Shown here piece by piece: positions 18,343-27,540 of a stretch of DNA of 64,000 bases. Where the stretch lies: contig JAEZZA010000031.1 of the NCBI GenBank assembly GCA_023442525.1, forward strand, positions 434,001 through 498,000, given 5' to 3'. This stretch comes from Bacteroidota bacterium (GTDB lineage: Bacteria > Bacteroidota > Bacteroidia > Bacteroidales > UBA10428). Position numbers and translations under genes: made by a program. Below the pieces are notes generated by a model. It was not told the origin of the DNA, ran no database searches, and was given only the letters and a program-made list of their open reading frames with translations. Numbering within the stretch: the stretch's first letter is position 1; each line of letters starts with the position of its first letter.

Positions 18343-19404
18343 TCATAGTTCCTCATTGGGTGAAAGAAAGTCGTTTTTCGAATACGATTTCTCTACCTGT
18401 TCAAAGCTATGTGCGCCCTGTTCCTGAAAATCAATTTCTGAATCATCATTAGTCATTCCACTGTCGTACGCTTGTTTCAGAACATTGAAATCGAGTTTCT
18501 TCATAGGTAACAGTGCTTTCATTACATTTCGCCCTGCTTCGGATTCCGCATCGCTAACCCAGAGTCCCAGAGCGGCCGGAACTATCTGCCATGAAACACC
18601 ATAACGATCGGCCAGCCAACCACATTGGCGGGCTTCGGGATCGCCGCCTTCAGATAGCTTATCCCAGAAATAGTCGATTTCCGCCTGGTTATAACAGTTT
18701 ACCGCAAATGATACGGCGGGGTTGAACTGGAACGGAACATCAATACCGCTGTCCATTGCTTTAAAATTCTGGCAGATCAGGTTAAAGCTTGCATAGGCGA
18801 CCGTTCCTTCCGGACCTTCATCACCTTCTTTATATTTTGCTATTCTTTCAACCGATGAATTATGAAATACCGACATGTAATAATTGATGGCCTCTTCGGC
18901 CTTACCTCTTTGATTGCCGCTAAACATAAGGCACGGAGCTATATTGTAGTGTTCCTGGCTCATTATCAGTTGCCACGAAACTCCAAATTTATCCTGTACC
19001 CATCCGTATCTCTCACTGAAAGGATAAGTCCCTAGTTCCATCATAATCTGCCCGCCTTCAGAAAGTTGTTCCCACAGCCCGTCGATTTTCTCCTTTGTCC
19101 TGCAGTTTACCATAAACGAAATGGCAGGAGTGATGCTGAATGCAGGCCCGCCGTTCAATGCTGTTATATCAAGGCCGTCTATCTGGAAAGAAACTGTCAT
19201 CACCGATCCTTTAGGCATTCCGGATGAACGGGCACCCTCTTCACTGAAATTTGTTTTCGTCTTTACCCTGGCATTCTTAAATACCGATACATAAAAGTTC
19301 GCCGCATCTTCGGCCTGACCATCAAACCATAAAAAAGGTATGATAAACTGCTTTTCCATTTCTCTGACTGCATCGAGAGGACGGGGTTTTATTTTTCTTT
19401 CCAT
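18343..19404 (-). CDS. Double VOC-fold (PhnB / 3-dmu-9_3-mt type) protein
   Basis: This 353-aa cytoplasmic protein is built from two consecutive PhnB-like domains of the vicinal-oxygen-chelate superfamily. The first (about 16-150) begins IIPFLWFDGQAEDAANFY and the second (about 155-280) begins IAPCLMFSGNQRGKAEEAINYY. Both contain the repeated WGWVQDKFGVSWQ / CGWLADRYGVSWQ closing motif. A 70-residue tail follows. Family members are annotated as demethylubiquinone methyltransferase-like, but enzymatic activity is not established. Met at 19359 (MEKQFIIPFLWF) is an equally good start. No operon partner is evident. Confidence 0.8.
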   Translation of the reverse strand: MERKIKPRPLDAVREMEKQFIIPFLWFDGQAEDAANFYVSVFKNARVKTKTNFSEEGARSSGMPKGSVMTVSFQIDGLDITALNGGPAFSITPAISFMVNCRTKEKIDGLWEQLSEGGQIMMELGTYPFSERYGWVQDKFGVSWQLIMSQEHYNIAPCLMFSGNQRGKAEEAINYYMSVFHNSSVERIAKYKEGDEGPEGTVAYASFNLICQNFKAMDSGIDVPFQFNPAVSFAVNCYNQAEIDYFWDKLSEGGDPEARQCGWLADRYGVSWQIVPAALGLWVSDAESEAGRNVMKALLPMKKLDFNVLKQAYDSGMTNDDSEIDFQEQGAHSFEQVEKSYSKNDFLSPNEEL

Positions 19405-19556
19405 AAGAGTGCTCTTAAAATGTTTTGCTTTTCAAACCGGCATGGTCTGCTATTCGGGGAAAACAAAAACACGGTTATAAAGTTTATAAGTGAACCGGAA
19501 TTCGTAATTTCGAAATCCTCTATTCATCATTGTTTTATTACTACTAATGAATCTGT
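19405..19556. other. Divergent promoter region
   Basis: This gap separates the divergent double-VOC gene and the 79-aa gene. No convincing operator or terminator was recognised in it. Confidence 0.35.
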
Positions 19557-19796
19557 ATGAAATTCACACGGGAAGACTATAATAAGAGGATTGTCGACAA
19601 AGCGGGTAAAATACCCGAAGACGAACCTGTATTTCTGTTAAGGGCACAGGATGTTTATGCACCTTCAACACTGCGATTTTATGCCAAATTGCTCGAAGAC
19701 GACGGTAACGTGGAAATGGCTGAAGAACTCCGGAGTCATGCCCGCCAGATGGTAGTATGGCAAAAATCGGTTAGAGTGCATTTGCCGGATAAATAA
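19557..19796 (+). CDS. Conserved-looking small hypothetical protein
   Basis: This 79-aa soluble protein is rich in charged residues and begins MKFTREDYNKRIVDKAGKIP. It contains PVFLLRAQDVYAPSTLRFYA and an EMAEELRSHARQM helix. The pattern suggests a small all-alpha protein. The family was not recognised. It is followed by yceI 100 bp downstream on the same strand. Confidence 0.6.
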   Translation: MKFTREDYNKRIVDKAGKIPEDEPVFLLRAQDVYAPSTLRFYAKLLEDDGNVEMAEELRSHARQMVVWQKSVRVHLPDK

Positions 19797-19870
19797 TAAT
19801 AGTTTGAAATAGTTTGATATGGTTCAGGTAGTCAACGAAGCATTGAACAATACAATCACAAGTTTGCTAC

Positions 19871-19883
19871 TACTATAATAGTA
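19871..19883. promoter_or_regulatory. TACTAT-A-ATAGTA palindrome upstream of yceI
   Basis: A perfect 13-bp palindrome ends 15 bases before the YceI start codon, overlapping where a promoter or leader would lie. It is a candidate operator; no regulator gene is adjacent. Confidence 0.4.
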
Positions 19884-19898
19884 AATACCATAAAAACC

Positions 19899-20426
19899 AT
19901 GTCAACTACAAAATGGGTTCTTGATCCTTCGCATAGCGAATTACTCTTCAAGGTTAAACATCTGATGATCGCTAACGTGAAAGGTGAGTTCCGGAAATTT
20001 GATGTTATAGTGGAAGGTGACGACTTCGCGAAATCAAAAGTAGAAGTCCGTATTGATGCAGCATCGGTTTATACAAACGAAGAAAACCGTGATAAACACC
20101 TCAAAAGTCCCGATTTCTTTGATGTGGAAAATCATAAGGAATTAATATTTAAAAGCAGGGAAATAACAAAAACCGGCGACAATAATTATAAGATGACCGG
20201 GGATCTGACAATAAAGGGAATCAGCAAGGAAGTATTGGTTGATGCCGAATTCGAAGGAACCAATAAAGATCCCTGGGGAAATGAAAAAGCCGCTTTCTCA
20301 ATCAGCAGCAGGATTAATCGTAAGGATTGGGACCTTAACTGGAATGCGGTTCTAGAGACCGGTGGTATGCTGGTAAGCGATGAAGTGCGTATAGAGGGTG
20401 ATTTACAATTTATAAAGCAGCAATGA
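19899..20426 (+). CDS. YceI-family lipocalin-like protein
   Basis: This 175-aa protein spans one YceI domain, from the typical opening WVLDPSHSELLFKVKHLMIA through VRIDAASVYTNEENRDKHLKS, MTGDLTIKGISKEV and the closing DEVRIEGDLQF. YceI proteins form a lipocalin-like barrel that binds polyprenyl or long-chain isoprenoid lipids. There is no signal peptide, so this member is likely cytoplasmic, as in many Bacteroidetes. It converges with the DUF4395 gene. Confidence 0.9.
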   Translation: MSTTKWVLDPSHSELLFKVKHLMIANVKGEFRKFDVIVEGDDFAKSKVEVRIDAASVYTNEENRDKHLKSPDFFDVENHKELIFKSREITKTGDNNYKMTGDLTIKGISKEVLVDAEFEGTNKDPWGNEKAAFSISSRINRKDWDLNWNAVLETGGMLVSDEVRIEGDLQFIKQQ

Positions 20427-20491
20427 ACTAGACGCATGATCGCAAGAGGTTCAACAGCCGATACATTATTTTGAACCGAAATGAAGGCATA

Positions 20492-20926
20492 TCAACTGTT
20501 GAAAACCCTGTAGAGAACCGGATAGATTTTGCAGGCCACACATATTCCGAACACGGATTCCAGAAACGAAAAGAATCCAAGTACAAGGGCAATTACGAGG
20601 GCTAAAGTGCTGGCGTTGAGCAAATGTAATGACAGAATTGAAATGCTGAAGGCCAGACCGATACGTGCAGCGAAAATTTTAGGACCTGCATTTATAAGAA
20701 TCTGATTCAGCGCCAGGTATTTTACCAGTCCTTTGGATGAAATTGCAATCAGACTATAATGTGATTGATCGGTAGCCCTTAATAGAAAGTCAATTGCCAG
20801 AAAGGCTAAAGGAATAATATTGCCGGTAATTATATAAATTCCGGTTAATACAAATGTAAAAGCAGCATTCAGGCGTGCAACCCTTTCATCAATCCTTTTA
20901 TCCGAAACAGGGCAAAACAGGTTCAT
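20492..20926 (-). CDS. DUF4395 membrane protein
   Basis: This 144-aa integral membrane protein has about four hydrophobic segments. The N-terminal FCPVSDKRIDERVARLNAAF and the C-terminal GICVACKIYPVL (CxxCK) are hallmarks of DUF4395. In other bacteria this domain can stand beside or be fused to thioredoxin-like proteins, suggesting a redox link, but none is nearby here. The gene is divergent from the MFS permease, with a palindrome between. Confidence 0.8.
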   Translation of the reverse strand: MNLFCPVSDKRIDERVARLNAAFTFVLTGIYIITGNIIPLAFLAIDFLLRATDQSHYSLIAISSKGLVKYLALNQILINAGPKIFAARIGLAFSISILSLHLLNASTLALVIALVLGFFSFLESVFGICVACKIYPVLYRVFNS

Positions 20927-20982
20927 GATATTATTCTTTAATTGTTCACTACAAAATTAGGGTCTGCATTAACCGTTAACCA

Positions 20983-20998
20983 TACCCTTGAAAGGGTA
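20983..20998. promoter_or_regulatory. TACCCTT-GA-AAGGGTA palindrome, candidate operator
   Basis: A perfect 7+7 bp inverted repeat with a 2-bp centre lies between the divergent DUF4395 and MFS genes. A further half-site-like AGGGTA follows near 21016. The spacing suits a dimeric repressor; none is encoded next to it. Confidence 0.45.
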
Positions 20999-21154
20999 AT
21001 TTACCTACCTGATTTAGGGTATGATATCTTAATGACTGTAAACTGCTTTAGCTATTTTGTAGTGCACCTGCTTATTCTCGCATGAAGCAGTCTGCAACCA
21101 TCAATTTTTTTGTTAGATTTACATTAACCATAATAACCTGTAAACCTTTCAACT

Positions 21155-22354
21155 ATGAAGACCAAGTCGATTGCCGTTCTTTCATTTATGATGTTTTTGC
21201 AGTATTACATCTGGGGATCCTGGTATGTAACCATGGGAACATACATGACGGTATTCCTGGAATCGAACGGAATACAGATAGGAGCTGCATACAGCGCCCT
21301 GGCAATCGCCACAATGATATCACCATTTTTTATTGGCATGATAGCCGACCGGTTTTTTGCCGCACAACGCTTAATGGGGATATTGCATCTTTTGGGTGGT
21401 TTGTTATTATACCTGGCGTCAAAAGTAGATACCAACAGCGGATTCTACTGGATAATACTTCTGTATTCACTGGTATACATGCCTACCATTGCACTTTCGA
21501 ACAGCGTTGCATTCAGACAAATGTCCGATCCCGGCAAGCAATTTCCAATAGTCAGGGTATTCGGGACAATCGGCTGGGTAATTGCAGGACTGATGATTGC
21601 CCGCCTGGGTATCGAAAAGACACAGGGTACTTTCCACATGGCAGCCATAATCTCCGCCTTACTTGGTGTTTACTCATTTATGTTGCCCGATACTCCTCCA
21701 TTGGCCAAAAACACCTCATCATCTGCAAAAACTATACTGGGTATTGATGCCTTTGTATTATTCAGAGACAAACCATACCTGATATTCTTTATCGCGGCTA
21801 TTTTTGTCTGTATACCCTTGTCGTTTTATTTTGGCTTTGCCAACCTGTTTCTTAACCAGGCCGGAATGGAAAATGCCGCCGGAAAGATGATACTGGGACA
21901 GGTATCAGAAGCGTTGTTTATTCTGGCTATCCCCCTGCTCTTTAACAGCATTGGCGTAAAGAAAATGCTCATTATCGGGATGACTGCATGGCTTCTGCGA
22001 TATTTATGCTTTGCATTCGGGAATATCGATGCCAATCTGTGGATGCTTTTTACCGGAATTATTCTCCACGGAATCTGCTATGATTTTTTCTTTGTAACCG
22101 GCTACATGTACACCGAGAAGAAGTCGAACGACAAAATAAAGAATGCTGCCCAGGGTTTATTCACTTTTGTAACATACGGACTTGGAATGTTTATCGGAAC
22201 CTGGTTTTCGGGGTTTGTGACCAATCATTATTCGGCGAACCAGGTTTATGACTGGAAAAGCATATGGATGGTTCCGGCTTTTATAGCTACCGTGGTTCTT
22301 CTCTGTTTCATATTCTTCTTTAAAGAAAAGAAAAAGATTGAAGTGGCCGTATAA
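21155..22354 (+). CDS. MFS transporter, nucleoside permease (NupG/XapB) type
   Basis: This 399-aa protein has about twelve hydrophobic segments. The opening resembles nucleoside:H+ symporters (LSFMMFLQYYIWGSWYVTMG, then FIGMIADRFFAAQRLMGILH), and VRVFGTIGWVIAGL fits the same family. Within Bacteroidetes this family also includes putative sugar permeases, so the substrate is unsure. It is followed by a VOC protein and the GH43 gene, so a role in sugar or nucleoside uptake for locus 2 is possible but unproved. Confidence 0.82.
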   Translation: MKTKSIAVLSFMMFLQYYIWGSWYVTMGTYMTVFLESNGIQIGAAYSALAIATMISPFFIGMIADRFFAAQRLMGILHLLGGLLLYLASKVDTNSGFYWIILLYSLVYMPTIALSNSVAFRQMSDPGKQFPIVRVFGTIGWVIAGLMIARLGIEKTQGTFHMAAIISALLGVYSFMLPDTPPLAKNTSSSAKTILGIDAFVLFRDKPYLIFFIAAIFVCIPLSFYFGFANLFLNQAGMENAAGKMILGQVSEALFILAIPLLFNSIGVKKMLIIGMTAWLLRYLCFAFGNIDANLWMLFTGIILHGICYDFFFVTGYMYTEKKSNDKIKNAAQGLFTFVTYGLGMFIGTWFSGFVTNHYSANQVYDWKSIWMVPAFIATVVLLCFIFFFKEKKKIEVAV

Positions 22355-22430
22355 ATGGCGTCTTTTTTCCTTAATCAGTAAACCCTTGTGATTGCCGGTT
22401 GTTTTCATAGTAAACAAATAACCAGTTATC

Positions 22431-22913
22431 ATGAGTACGAATGTTAAAGCCATACCGGATGGTTACACTTCTGTAACGCCATATCTGACAGTACGATCTG
22501 CCGATACAGCTATTGACTTTTATAAAAGAGCCTTTGGTGCAAAAGAGCTGGGCAGAATATCCATGCCCGATGGCACTGTCGCACATGCAGAAATTCAAAT
22601 CGGGAATGCCAGGATCATGCTTGCCGAAGAAAACGAACAGTGGGGGAACAAGAGTCCGGTTTCGTTGGGAGGGACCGGCGTTGCCCTTTGCCTGTATGTT
22701 GAAAATGTTGACGAGGTATTCGATCGTGCTTTAAAGGAAGGCGCATCAGTAAAAGGCGGAATGGAAGTAAAAGACCAGTTTCATGGCGACCGGTCGGGGA
22801 CTCTGACCGACCCATTCGGCCACCAATGGACAATAATGACGCATATTGAAGATATCTCCTGGGACGATTTGCAAGCCCGTACAAAAGCACTTTTTTCTGA
22901 AGTAAAGCAATAG
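22431..22913 (+). CDS. VOC-family glyoxalase/PhnB-like protein
   Basis: This 160-aa cytoplasmic protein has a single VOC fold: VTPYLTVRSADTAIDFYKRA, MPDGTVAHAEIQIGNARIML and the closing TLTDPFGHQWTIMTHIEDIS. It lies 76 bp after the MFS gene on the same strand. Members of this subgroup are often labelled glyoxalase or bleomycin-resistance-like, and the actual substrate is unknown. Confidence 0.85.
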   Translation: MSTNVKAIPDGYTSVTPYLTVRSADTAIDFYKRAFGAKELGRISMPDGTVAHAEIQIGNARIMLAEENEQWGNKSPVSLGGTGVALCLYVENVDEVFDRALKEGASVKGGMEVKDQFHGDRSGTLTDPFGHQWTIMTHIEDISWDDLQARTKALFSEVKQ

Positions 22914-22973
22914 TCCCCGGACATTCGATTTCCGGAAAAAATCCCTAATTTGCGATGAATTAGTATCATCGCT

Positions 22974-25793
22974 ATGCGGATTTTGACTAGTATTCTATTA
23001 TTACAGGTATTAATATTCCCGGCGGTACTCTGTCAATCGCCATCATCGAATACTTATTCCAACCCTGTAATACCGGGTGATCATCCCGATGCTACACTTT
23101 CACGGATCGGAAATGATTTCTATACTACCGGCTCTTCATTCAACGTTACGCCGGTAATTTATCATTCTACTGATCTCGTGCACTGGGAAGTAATAGCGCG
23201 TCCCGTTAGTGCATCATGGAGTAATTTCGGTAATACTCCGGGTGGCGGATGTTGGGGCGGTCAGATGGTGTATCACGGTGGAAAATACTGGCATTACTTT
23301 TCGCGGGCCAACACCATGTATTTTGTTAAGGCCGACCAGCCCGAAGGGCCCTGGAGCCAGCCTGTAATGGTTAAGAATCCTTCAACCCTGCCCTATGGAT
23401 TGGGATATGATAATTCGGTATTTATTGATGATGATGGTAAATGGTATCTGGTTGTAAAGAACGGTCAACCAAACAACGGAATTGTGGAGCTGGGCGACGA
23501 CGGGCAACCATCAGGCGATGTCTATAATCTGAGTTGGCTGAATCCATCCCCGACATTTCCGTATAGTTGGGCTGAAGGACCGGTTATGTGGAAAGCCTTT
23601 GGATATTACTACTACTCATTTGCCCGTGACCTCTCAGGAGGGCAAAAAGTAATGCGAAGTGCAACCCTTACTGCCGAACAATCTTCGTGGGAGATGCTGG
23701 GCGATTTCTTTAACCAGAACGACCCGTTGAAACCGGCTTCTTTATTCACAGAGCCCAATCACAGTTCGGCTCCGGTAATGCTTGACGATAGTACCTGGTG
23801 GGTAATTCACCCGCTATATGCGAAAGGTGAGTGGAAAGGTCAGGGTCGCCAGGGCCTGCTTAACCAGGTAAGGTATAATAAGAATCTAAAACCCGTGGGA
23901 GATTATCCGGTAAATAAAGCCTTTGTGGCGCCTGCTCTTCCATCGGGTGGCATACCCTGGATGGTGCCAAAATCAGACTTTTTTACCAGTTCAAAACTGA
24001 ATCCGGAATGGTCCTTTTTGGGATACACACCGGATAATACTTGGTCGCTGACTGACCGGCCCGGCTGGATCAGATTAGCCCCAAATTCAGGCAGACCCAA
24101 TACAATCATTAAGAATGACGGTGAACATAACTATTCACTGATAACCCGCATGGAATTCGATGCAGAATCAGTAAACGACGAAGCCGGCCTCAGAATTATG
24201 AGGGGTGACGAAAAGAAATTCGCAAAACTTTATTTAACTGTCAATAATGAAGGAGATAAAATAATTGTATTCAGTTTCGATAATACCAGGTACGAGACAG
24301 GGAACAAAATAGGTAACATAATATGGCTTCGTATCTTACGTACAAATCACATTTTAACCGGTTATTACAGTTTGGACGGGAATGAATGGACACAGGTAGG
24401 AAATACCATTAATGTGTCAACAATAGATTCATACTCCGATTTTACAACGTTTACAGGAACAAGACAGGGAATTTATGTCCAAAACAAAGCTGCATGGTTC
24501 GATTTATACATCTACCGTGATGCTTATTCCCCGATTATGGCCGGATCGCCCGCCAATTGGTACGGTACTTCAGGTACTGCAGCCGGTTTGCTCGACCAGA
24601 TCCATAATAACGACCATGCTATGTATGCAGGTGTTGAATTTGGAAACAGCGAGTACAGCCATGCCGCTGATTCGGTATTTTTCACTGCATCAGCAACAAA
24701 CGGCGGAAACATTGAAATATGGCTCGATTCGTTAGATAACGGAACAAAAGCCGGTACTTGCGAAATACCATCAACAGGAAGTCTGACAGTGTATGAGACA
24801 TTTAAAGCACCGGTTCAGAATATTACAGGACGGCATGATGTATTTCTGAAATTTACCGGAACCACGACCGACAGATTATTTGTTTTAAAACAAATTCAGT
24901 TTCATTCGGTGCCAAATCCGATACCTCATATTTCAGAGGCCCGTACAAATTTTGGCGGTGATACAGTTATCCTGTCTTTCAGTCATAAGATGATCATTCC
25001 CGATACCGCATCATTTCTGATTACAAAAGATAATGATGAAAATATAACGGTACTCAGTATACACCAATCACATGATTCGCTTTCTGTATATCTGACTCTC
25101 GGATCAAAAGTATATTATGAAAATGAATTAACAGTTTCTTATACAGGGAATTCGGTTATTTCGGCAGACAGCATACCACTGTCCCCTGTATCCGGATACA
25201 GAGTAATCAATATTTCAGCGGGTTACCCTCCACAGCTTATTTCTGCAGAAGTAAAAAATAATGGCGATCAGTGGAATCTGATAACACTGAAATTCGACGG
25301 GCCTTTATCCAATTCCGCCGGGCAGGAGGATTATTTCAGTATAAGCATAAACAGCAATAATGCAGAGATTGATGGGTTAACCGGAAAGTCCGATTCCATT
25401 CAACTTACACTCGCTAACCCTGTGCATTTCGGTGATACCGTTACTGTCAGTTATGGCGGCGGAAGCATTTCCGGCATTTATCACGGATTACTGGCTGACT
25501 TTGAAAATTTCCCTGTTGTGAATAATGTTCCAGTTGAGACAAATTATAAGGAAATTATGAATACTGATATCATGATTTATCCTGTTCCATTCAGGAACAA
25601 CATAAATATTAAATCATCGACTGAATTCAGTAAGGTGCGGATATTCGACCCCTCAGGCAGGGTTGTTTTTGAAAAAAGTTATTCCGCGGGAGTTACAAAT
25701 GACGTAATAAATCTGTCGCCTGACAAAGGTTTACATATTGTGGAAATCAAAGGTAAGTCGGGTATTACCTACCTGAAAATCAATTCTGAATAA
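22974..25793 (+). CDS. Secreted GH43 beta-xylosidase/arabinofuranosidase-type enzyme with CBM and T9SS domain
   Basis: This 939-aa cell-surface or secreted enzyme has a signal peptide (about 1-20), then a GH43 five-bladed propeller (about 28-330) with base Asp39 in GDHPDAT, Asp146 in YDNSVF and acid Glu201 in WAEGPV. A beta-xylosidase C-terminal/DUF1349-like sandwich (about 335-525) and a CBM6-like module (about 545-655) follow. Two Ig-like modules (about 660-850) and a type IX secretion C-terminal domain (about 860-939, IMIYPVPFRNNINI to the end) complete it. It likely trims arabinose- or xylose-containing side chains. It is followed convergently by a PepSY protein. Confidence 0.9.
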   Translation: MRILTSILLLQVLIFPAVLCQSPSSNTYSNPVIPGDHPDATLSRIGNDFYTTGSSFNVTPVIYHSTDLVHWEVIARPVSASWSNFGNTPGGGCWGGQMVYHGGKYWHYFSRANTMYFVKADQPEGPWSQPVMVKNPSTLPYGLGYDNSVFIDDDGKWYLVVKNGQPNNGIVELGDDGQPSGDVYNLSWLNPSPTFPYSWAEGPVMWKAFGYYYYSFARDLSGGQKVMRSATLTAEQSSWEMLGDFFNQNDPLKPASLFTEPNHSSAPVMLDDSTWWVIHPLYAKGEWKGQGRQGLLNQVRYNKNLKPVGDYPVNKAFVAPALPSGGIPWMVPKSDFFTSSKLNPEWSFLGYTPDNTWSLTDRPGWIRLAPNSGRPNTIIKNDGEHNYSLITRMEFDAESVNDEAGLRIMRGDEKKFAKLYLTVNNEGDKIIVFSFDNTRYETGNKIGNIIWLRILRTNHILTGYYSLDGNEWTQVGNTINVSTIDSYSDFTTFTGTRQGIYVQNKAAWFDLYIYRDAYSPIMAGSPANWYGTSGTAAGLLDQIHNNDHAMYAGVEFGNSEYSHAADSVFFTASATNGGNIEIWLDSLDNGTKAGTCEIPSTGSLTVYETFKAPVQNITGRHDVFLKFTGTTTDRLFVLKQIQFHSVPNPIPHISEARTNFGGDTVILSFSHKMIIPDTASFLITKDNDENITVLSIHQSHDSLSVYLTLGSKVYYENELTVSYTGNSVISADSIPLSPVSGYRVINISAGYPPQLISAEVKNNGDQWNLITLKFDGPLSNSAGQEDYFSISINSNNAEIDGLTGKSDSIQLTLANPVHFGDTVTVSYGGGSISGIYHGLLADFENFPVVNNVPVETNYKEIMNTDIMIYPVPFRNNINIKSSTEFSKVRIFDPSGRVVFEKSYSAGVTNDVINLSPDKGLHIVEIKGKSGITYLKINSE

Positions 25794-25819
25794 TTTATAC
25801 CTGACGGCTTCACTAAGGA

Positions 25820-27334
25820 CTACTTTTTCCTAAACTTCCTCCTCCACAACAAATACCCGCTAATTACTATTATGATTCCGGTTAATCCCACCAGAGGCAC
25901 AATTAAAATGTAGAAATCGCTTACGATGGTCTGAAAAATTCTTCCGGTATGGAATTCAAGACAAACACTCCATAACGACATTTTCGATGCCGTCAGGATA
26001 TTCTCGGGCATTTGAGGAAATTCATACGAGTGGTAAAAGGGAATAATTCCATTATTGTATTCCACCACATACCTGTTTCCCTGGCAATCGGCAATCATTC
26101 CGCTCACTAATATTTCGCCTACAGGCCGACCGATTGAAACAGGCGCGTACGGTTTACCGGTATGCAAATCAATTACGGAACGCTTTTCCGGACTCCATGA
26201 AAATATTCCGCTGAAAGACCCTGTCAGATATGAACTGTCAGCCGAGTTTTCAAAAACATTAATGCCCATAATACTAACCGGCGGCTGCACTTCATATTTT
26301 ACAAGCATTAGATCCTCCCGCTCCATGTGATACATTCCTTCCGAAGTGGAAAGCAAAAACCTCCCCGTGTTGCCGTCGTAAAGAATATCCCTGAACTTAT
26401 CATACCAGGGATTGGGCTGATCGAGATGCGAGTATTTTAATGGAGAAACTTTAGCGTTTGCTATAGCAATCAACAAAGGGGGCCGCAAAAACATGCCCGT
26501 GAGAAAAGTAATTACCAGCAAAATAAAAGTCCATGAGCCTACTATATTATGCCACTTCAACGACCATCCTCCCACCCTTGTAATGGTTCGGGCCTTCTTT
26601 TTAACCTTCAAACGCTTCTTTATCCATCCCGGAAAAAAGAACCAGATCATTCCGGAAATCGACAGGAAAATAGTAATGACTCCTATGATATCCACATATA
26701 TCTTTCCGGGAATACCGAAGATCTCTCCCGAATGGATCTGCCACAATGTTTGAAACCAGGTTACCTTATTGACATAGCCGACAGGAGGAGCTAATTCGAT
26801 ACGGGTTAAAACCGTATTAACGCCGTCGGAAATACCATTGAACAAATAGGAACGGTTGGCTGCATATAATGTATCGCCCACGTTATCGATTCCGACAAAT
26901 CGCCCGGACTTTTTACCGGTATTCAGACGCTCCCATTTCTGCAACGACTTGTTATAAGCATATAATCCCGAAAATGCTGCAGCATAAAGGTGACCATCAT
27001 CGGTGCGATGAATGTCGAATATCTTCCGGTTGTCAATCCCCTTTGGGAAGCCGGAGTAAAATGGTTTAAAATCTTTAAATAATGAATCGGTAAGCCAGAT
27101 GCCGATATTCCCATATATCAGAACGCTATCCCTGTTAATAATGATGTTCCCCTTCAATGCTGCATTGTTCCAGTTGTGGTATTCATAATTCGCCGGAAGA
27201 TTTGAGCGTTTGATATCAATGGAAGATAAAAGCTCCCTGTGATTCAATATAATGCCTGATAGTGCATAATAAAAAAGAAAGAAAGATAAAATCAATCCCG
27301 GCCAGCGGTGTAGTTTTTTGTAAAGTTTAGTCAT
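25820..27334 (-). CDS. PepSY-associated transmembrane protein
   Basis: This 504-aa inner-membrane protein opens with the PepSY-TM signature KKLHRWPGLILSFFLFYYALSG and has four membrane segments (about 12-32, 210-232, 262-285, 475-498). Two large periplasmic regions rich in beta strands lie between them. Family members are linked to iron uptake and flavin- or haem-dependent reduction. A sugar-independent role is likely, since it is flanked by but not obviously part of the glycan genes. It is divergent from the DUF6377 regulator. Confidence 0.82.
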   Translation of the reverse strand: MTKLYKKLHRWPGLILSFFLFYYALSGIILNHRELLSSIDIKRSNLPANYEYHNWNNAALKGNIIINRDSVLIYGNIGIWLTDSLFKDFKPFYSGFPKGIDNRKIFDIHRTDDGHLYAAAFSGLYAYNKSLQKWERLNTGKKSGRFVGIDNVGDTLYAANRSYLFNGISDGVNTVLTRIELAPPVGYVNKVTWFQTLWQIHSGEIFGIPGKIYVDIIGVITIFLSISGMIWFFFPGWIKKRLKVKKKARTITRVGGWSLKWHNIVGSWTFILLVITFLTGMFLRPPLLIAIANAKVSPLKYSHLDQPNPWYDKFRDILYDGNTGRFLLSTSEGMYHMEREDLMLVKYEVQPPVSIMGINVFENSADSSYLTGSFSGIFSWSPEKRSVIDLHTGKPYAPVSIGRPVGEILVSGMIADCQGNRYVVEYNNGIIPFYHSYEFPQMPENILTASKMSLWSVCLEFHTGRIFQTIVSDFYILIVPLVGLTGIIIVISGYLLWRRKFRKK

Positions 27335-27367
27335 GCAATTAATATTTTCAGGGATGTAAATATAGTT

Positions 27368-27399
27368 AGAGTTTCAGAGTTTCAGAGTTTCAGAGTTTC
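27368..27399. repeat. AGAGTTTC tandem array (8 bp x 4)
   Basis: Four perfect head-to-tail copies of an 8-bp unit lie 33 bp upstream of the PepSY start codon. Copy B of the dispersed palindromic element follows directly. Confidence 0.85.
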
Positions 27400-27423
27400 A
27401 GGGGATGGGGCGACGGGGCCGGA

Positions 27424-27474
27424 AACTGTCGGACGCCTTGTATGGTCTGCGGGGAGATAGGTTGTCCGACGGTT
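27424..27474 (+). repeat. Dispersed palindromic element, copy B
   Basis: The arms AACTGTCGGAC (27424-27434) and GTCCGACGGTT (27464-27474) are complementary with one G-T pair and enclose the conserved core. It lies between divergent genes. Copies A (17824-17866) and C (39462-39511) share the core. Confidence 0.8.
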
Positions 27475-27500
27475 TGGACTGCACAACTGCAAAAATTTAC

Positions 27501-27508
27501 TACATTTG
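27501..27508 (+). promoter_or_regulatory. Bacteroidetes -7 promoter element TACATTTG
   Basis: TACATTTG fits the TAnnTTTG consensus and lies 33 bp before the DUF6377 gene start. A TTTGG that could serve as the -33 box lies in the last bases of the palindromic element (about 27473-27477), with spacing slightly longer than ideal. Confidence 0.5.
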
Positions 27509-27540
27509 ATCTGCAACGAAATCGGGCGTGAAATTTCACA

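Noticed and set aside
20446..20477. Bidirectional terminator GGTTCAA / TTGAACC between yceI and the DUF4395 gene
   Set aside because: A 7-bp stem with an 18-base loop and no T run on either strand is too weak to call.
21082..21747. 221-aa plus-strand frame overlapping the permease
   Set aside because: It lies in another frame of the MFS gene, is rich in Cys/His/Arg and has no domain; a shadow frame.
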